Source: Heyndrickxia acidiproducens DSM 23148 (GTDB taxonomy: Bacteria; Bacillota; Bacilli; Bacillales; Bacillaceae_C). Taken from it: a DNA stretch of 38,166 nt. Shown one piece after another: positions 37,891 to 38,166 of the stretch. The stretch is taken from positions 1 to 38,166 of the forward strand of contig NZ_KB893980.1 in NCBI RefSeq assembly GCF_000374345.1, in the 5' to 3' direction. The notes beneath the pieces are model-generated. The model was not told where the DNA came from. It searched no databases and saw nothing but the letters and a program-made list of their open reading frames with translations. The number at the start of each line of letters is the position of its first letter. The stretch's first letter is position 1. The position numbers and the translations under genes are program-made.

Positions 37891-38166
37891 TTCATTCCTC
37901 TTATGAACGACCATGGGTGCGGGTTTTTCTTGGGAGCGGGCTTTCATTCGCCATATGAACGACCACGGGCACGGGTTTTCCATGGGAACGGGCTTTCATT
38001 CGCCCTATGAACGACTGCGGGCACGGGTTTTCCTCCGGCGCGGGCTTTCATTCCCCTTATGAACGACCATGGGCACGGGTTTTCCACGGGAACAGGCTTT
38101 CATTCCCCTTACGAACGACCGCAGGCATGGGTTTTCCACGGGAACGGGCTTTCATTCCCCTTATGA
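37891..38166. repeat. Tandem array of 52-bp units, running off the window
   Basis: Units start at 37891, 37943, 37995, 38047, 38099 and 38151 (last one cut), each beginning TTCATTC followed by TATGAACGACC or a close variant and containing two CACGGG-like blocks around a TTTTCC. Five full copies diverge slightly. Period 52 is not a multiple of three, so reading frames change from unit to unit. On the minus strand each unit shows AAGGGGAATGAAAGCCC, resembling a ribosome binding site and start, but frames are short. Confidence 0.92.

Noticed and set aside
37903..38010. Open frame MNDHGCGFFLG... in the tandem array
   Set aside because: No ribosome binding site, and the 52-base period breaks the frame after about two units.

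Overview
The window reads as chromosomal DNA of a spore-forming, motile member of the Bacillaceae with moderate GC. It carries four sporulation genes (spoIIQ, spoIIID, spoIID, spoIIR), the Bacillus-type ATP synthase operon and many TTG/GTG starts with strong AGGAGG-type ribosome binding sites. Gene order follows the Bacillus subtilis 3.7-3.8 Mb region (spoIIR, ywlC, mntP, ywlE, rpiB, ywlG, glyA, upp, atpIBEFHAGDC, ywzB, ywmB, murA, spoIID, spoIIQ, spoIIID, mbl, flhO, flhP, fabZ, ywpF, ssbB, ywqA, ywqB). Protein sequences and the intergenic repeats are compatible with the Heyndrickxia/Weizmannia coagulans lineage, but that species guess is inference only.

Left part (1-5.6 kb): a conserved protein of unknown function beside a copy of a dispersed structured repeat; then two paralogous CNNM/CBS/CorC-type membrane proteins (YhdP-like) flanking a MerR-type regulator. 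All three of these genes have a strong Shine-Dalgarno that does not match the in-frame start, and both CNNM genes have hairpins between it and the start. A 47-codon gene of unknown function follows on the minus strand.

5.6-11.5 kb: a SWIM zinc-finger protein overlapping an SNF2-family helicase (ywqB-ywqA) on the plus strand. Divergent from ywpF lies ssbB with a downstream 53-codon ORF. The ssbB/ywpF gap holds ComK-type AT-boxes and promoter elements facing both ways.

11.5-21.7 kb, almost all minus strand: a two-unit 151-bp repeat, fabZ, the hook-rod genes flhP and flhO, the actin homologue mbl, and spoIIID with a sigma-E-like promoter and a short upstream ORF reminiscent of B. subtilis usd. 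An AT-rich insertion with an unrecognised four-helix membrane protein on the opposite strand follows, then spoIIQ, spoIID (sigma-E-like promoter), murA, ywmB, another repeat cluster and ywzB.

21.7-38.2 kb, minus strand: the ATP synthase operon with a long leader, upp, glyA, ywlG, rpiB, an MCP without an extracellular sensor domain, the arginine phosphatase ywlE, mntP, ywlC (Sua5-type tRNA modification) and spoIIR with an unusually long charged linker. A dense cluster of DnaA-box sequences, some inside the 5' end of ywlC, lies between ywlC and spoIIR; a DnaA-bound cluster is known at ywlC in B. subtilis. The window ends in a tandem array of 52-bp units that runs off the edge. No rRNA, tRNA, CRISPR array, transposase or prophage gene was seen.
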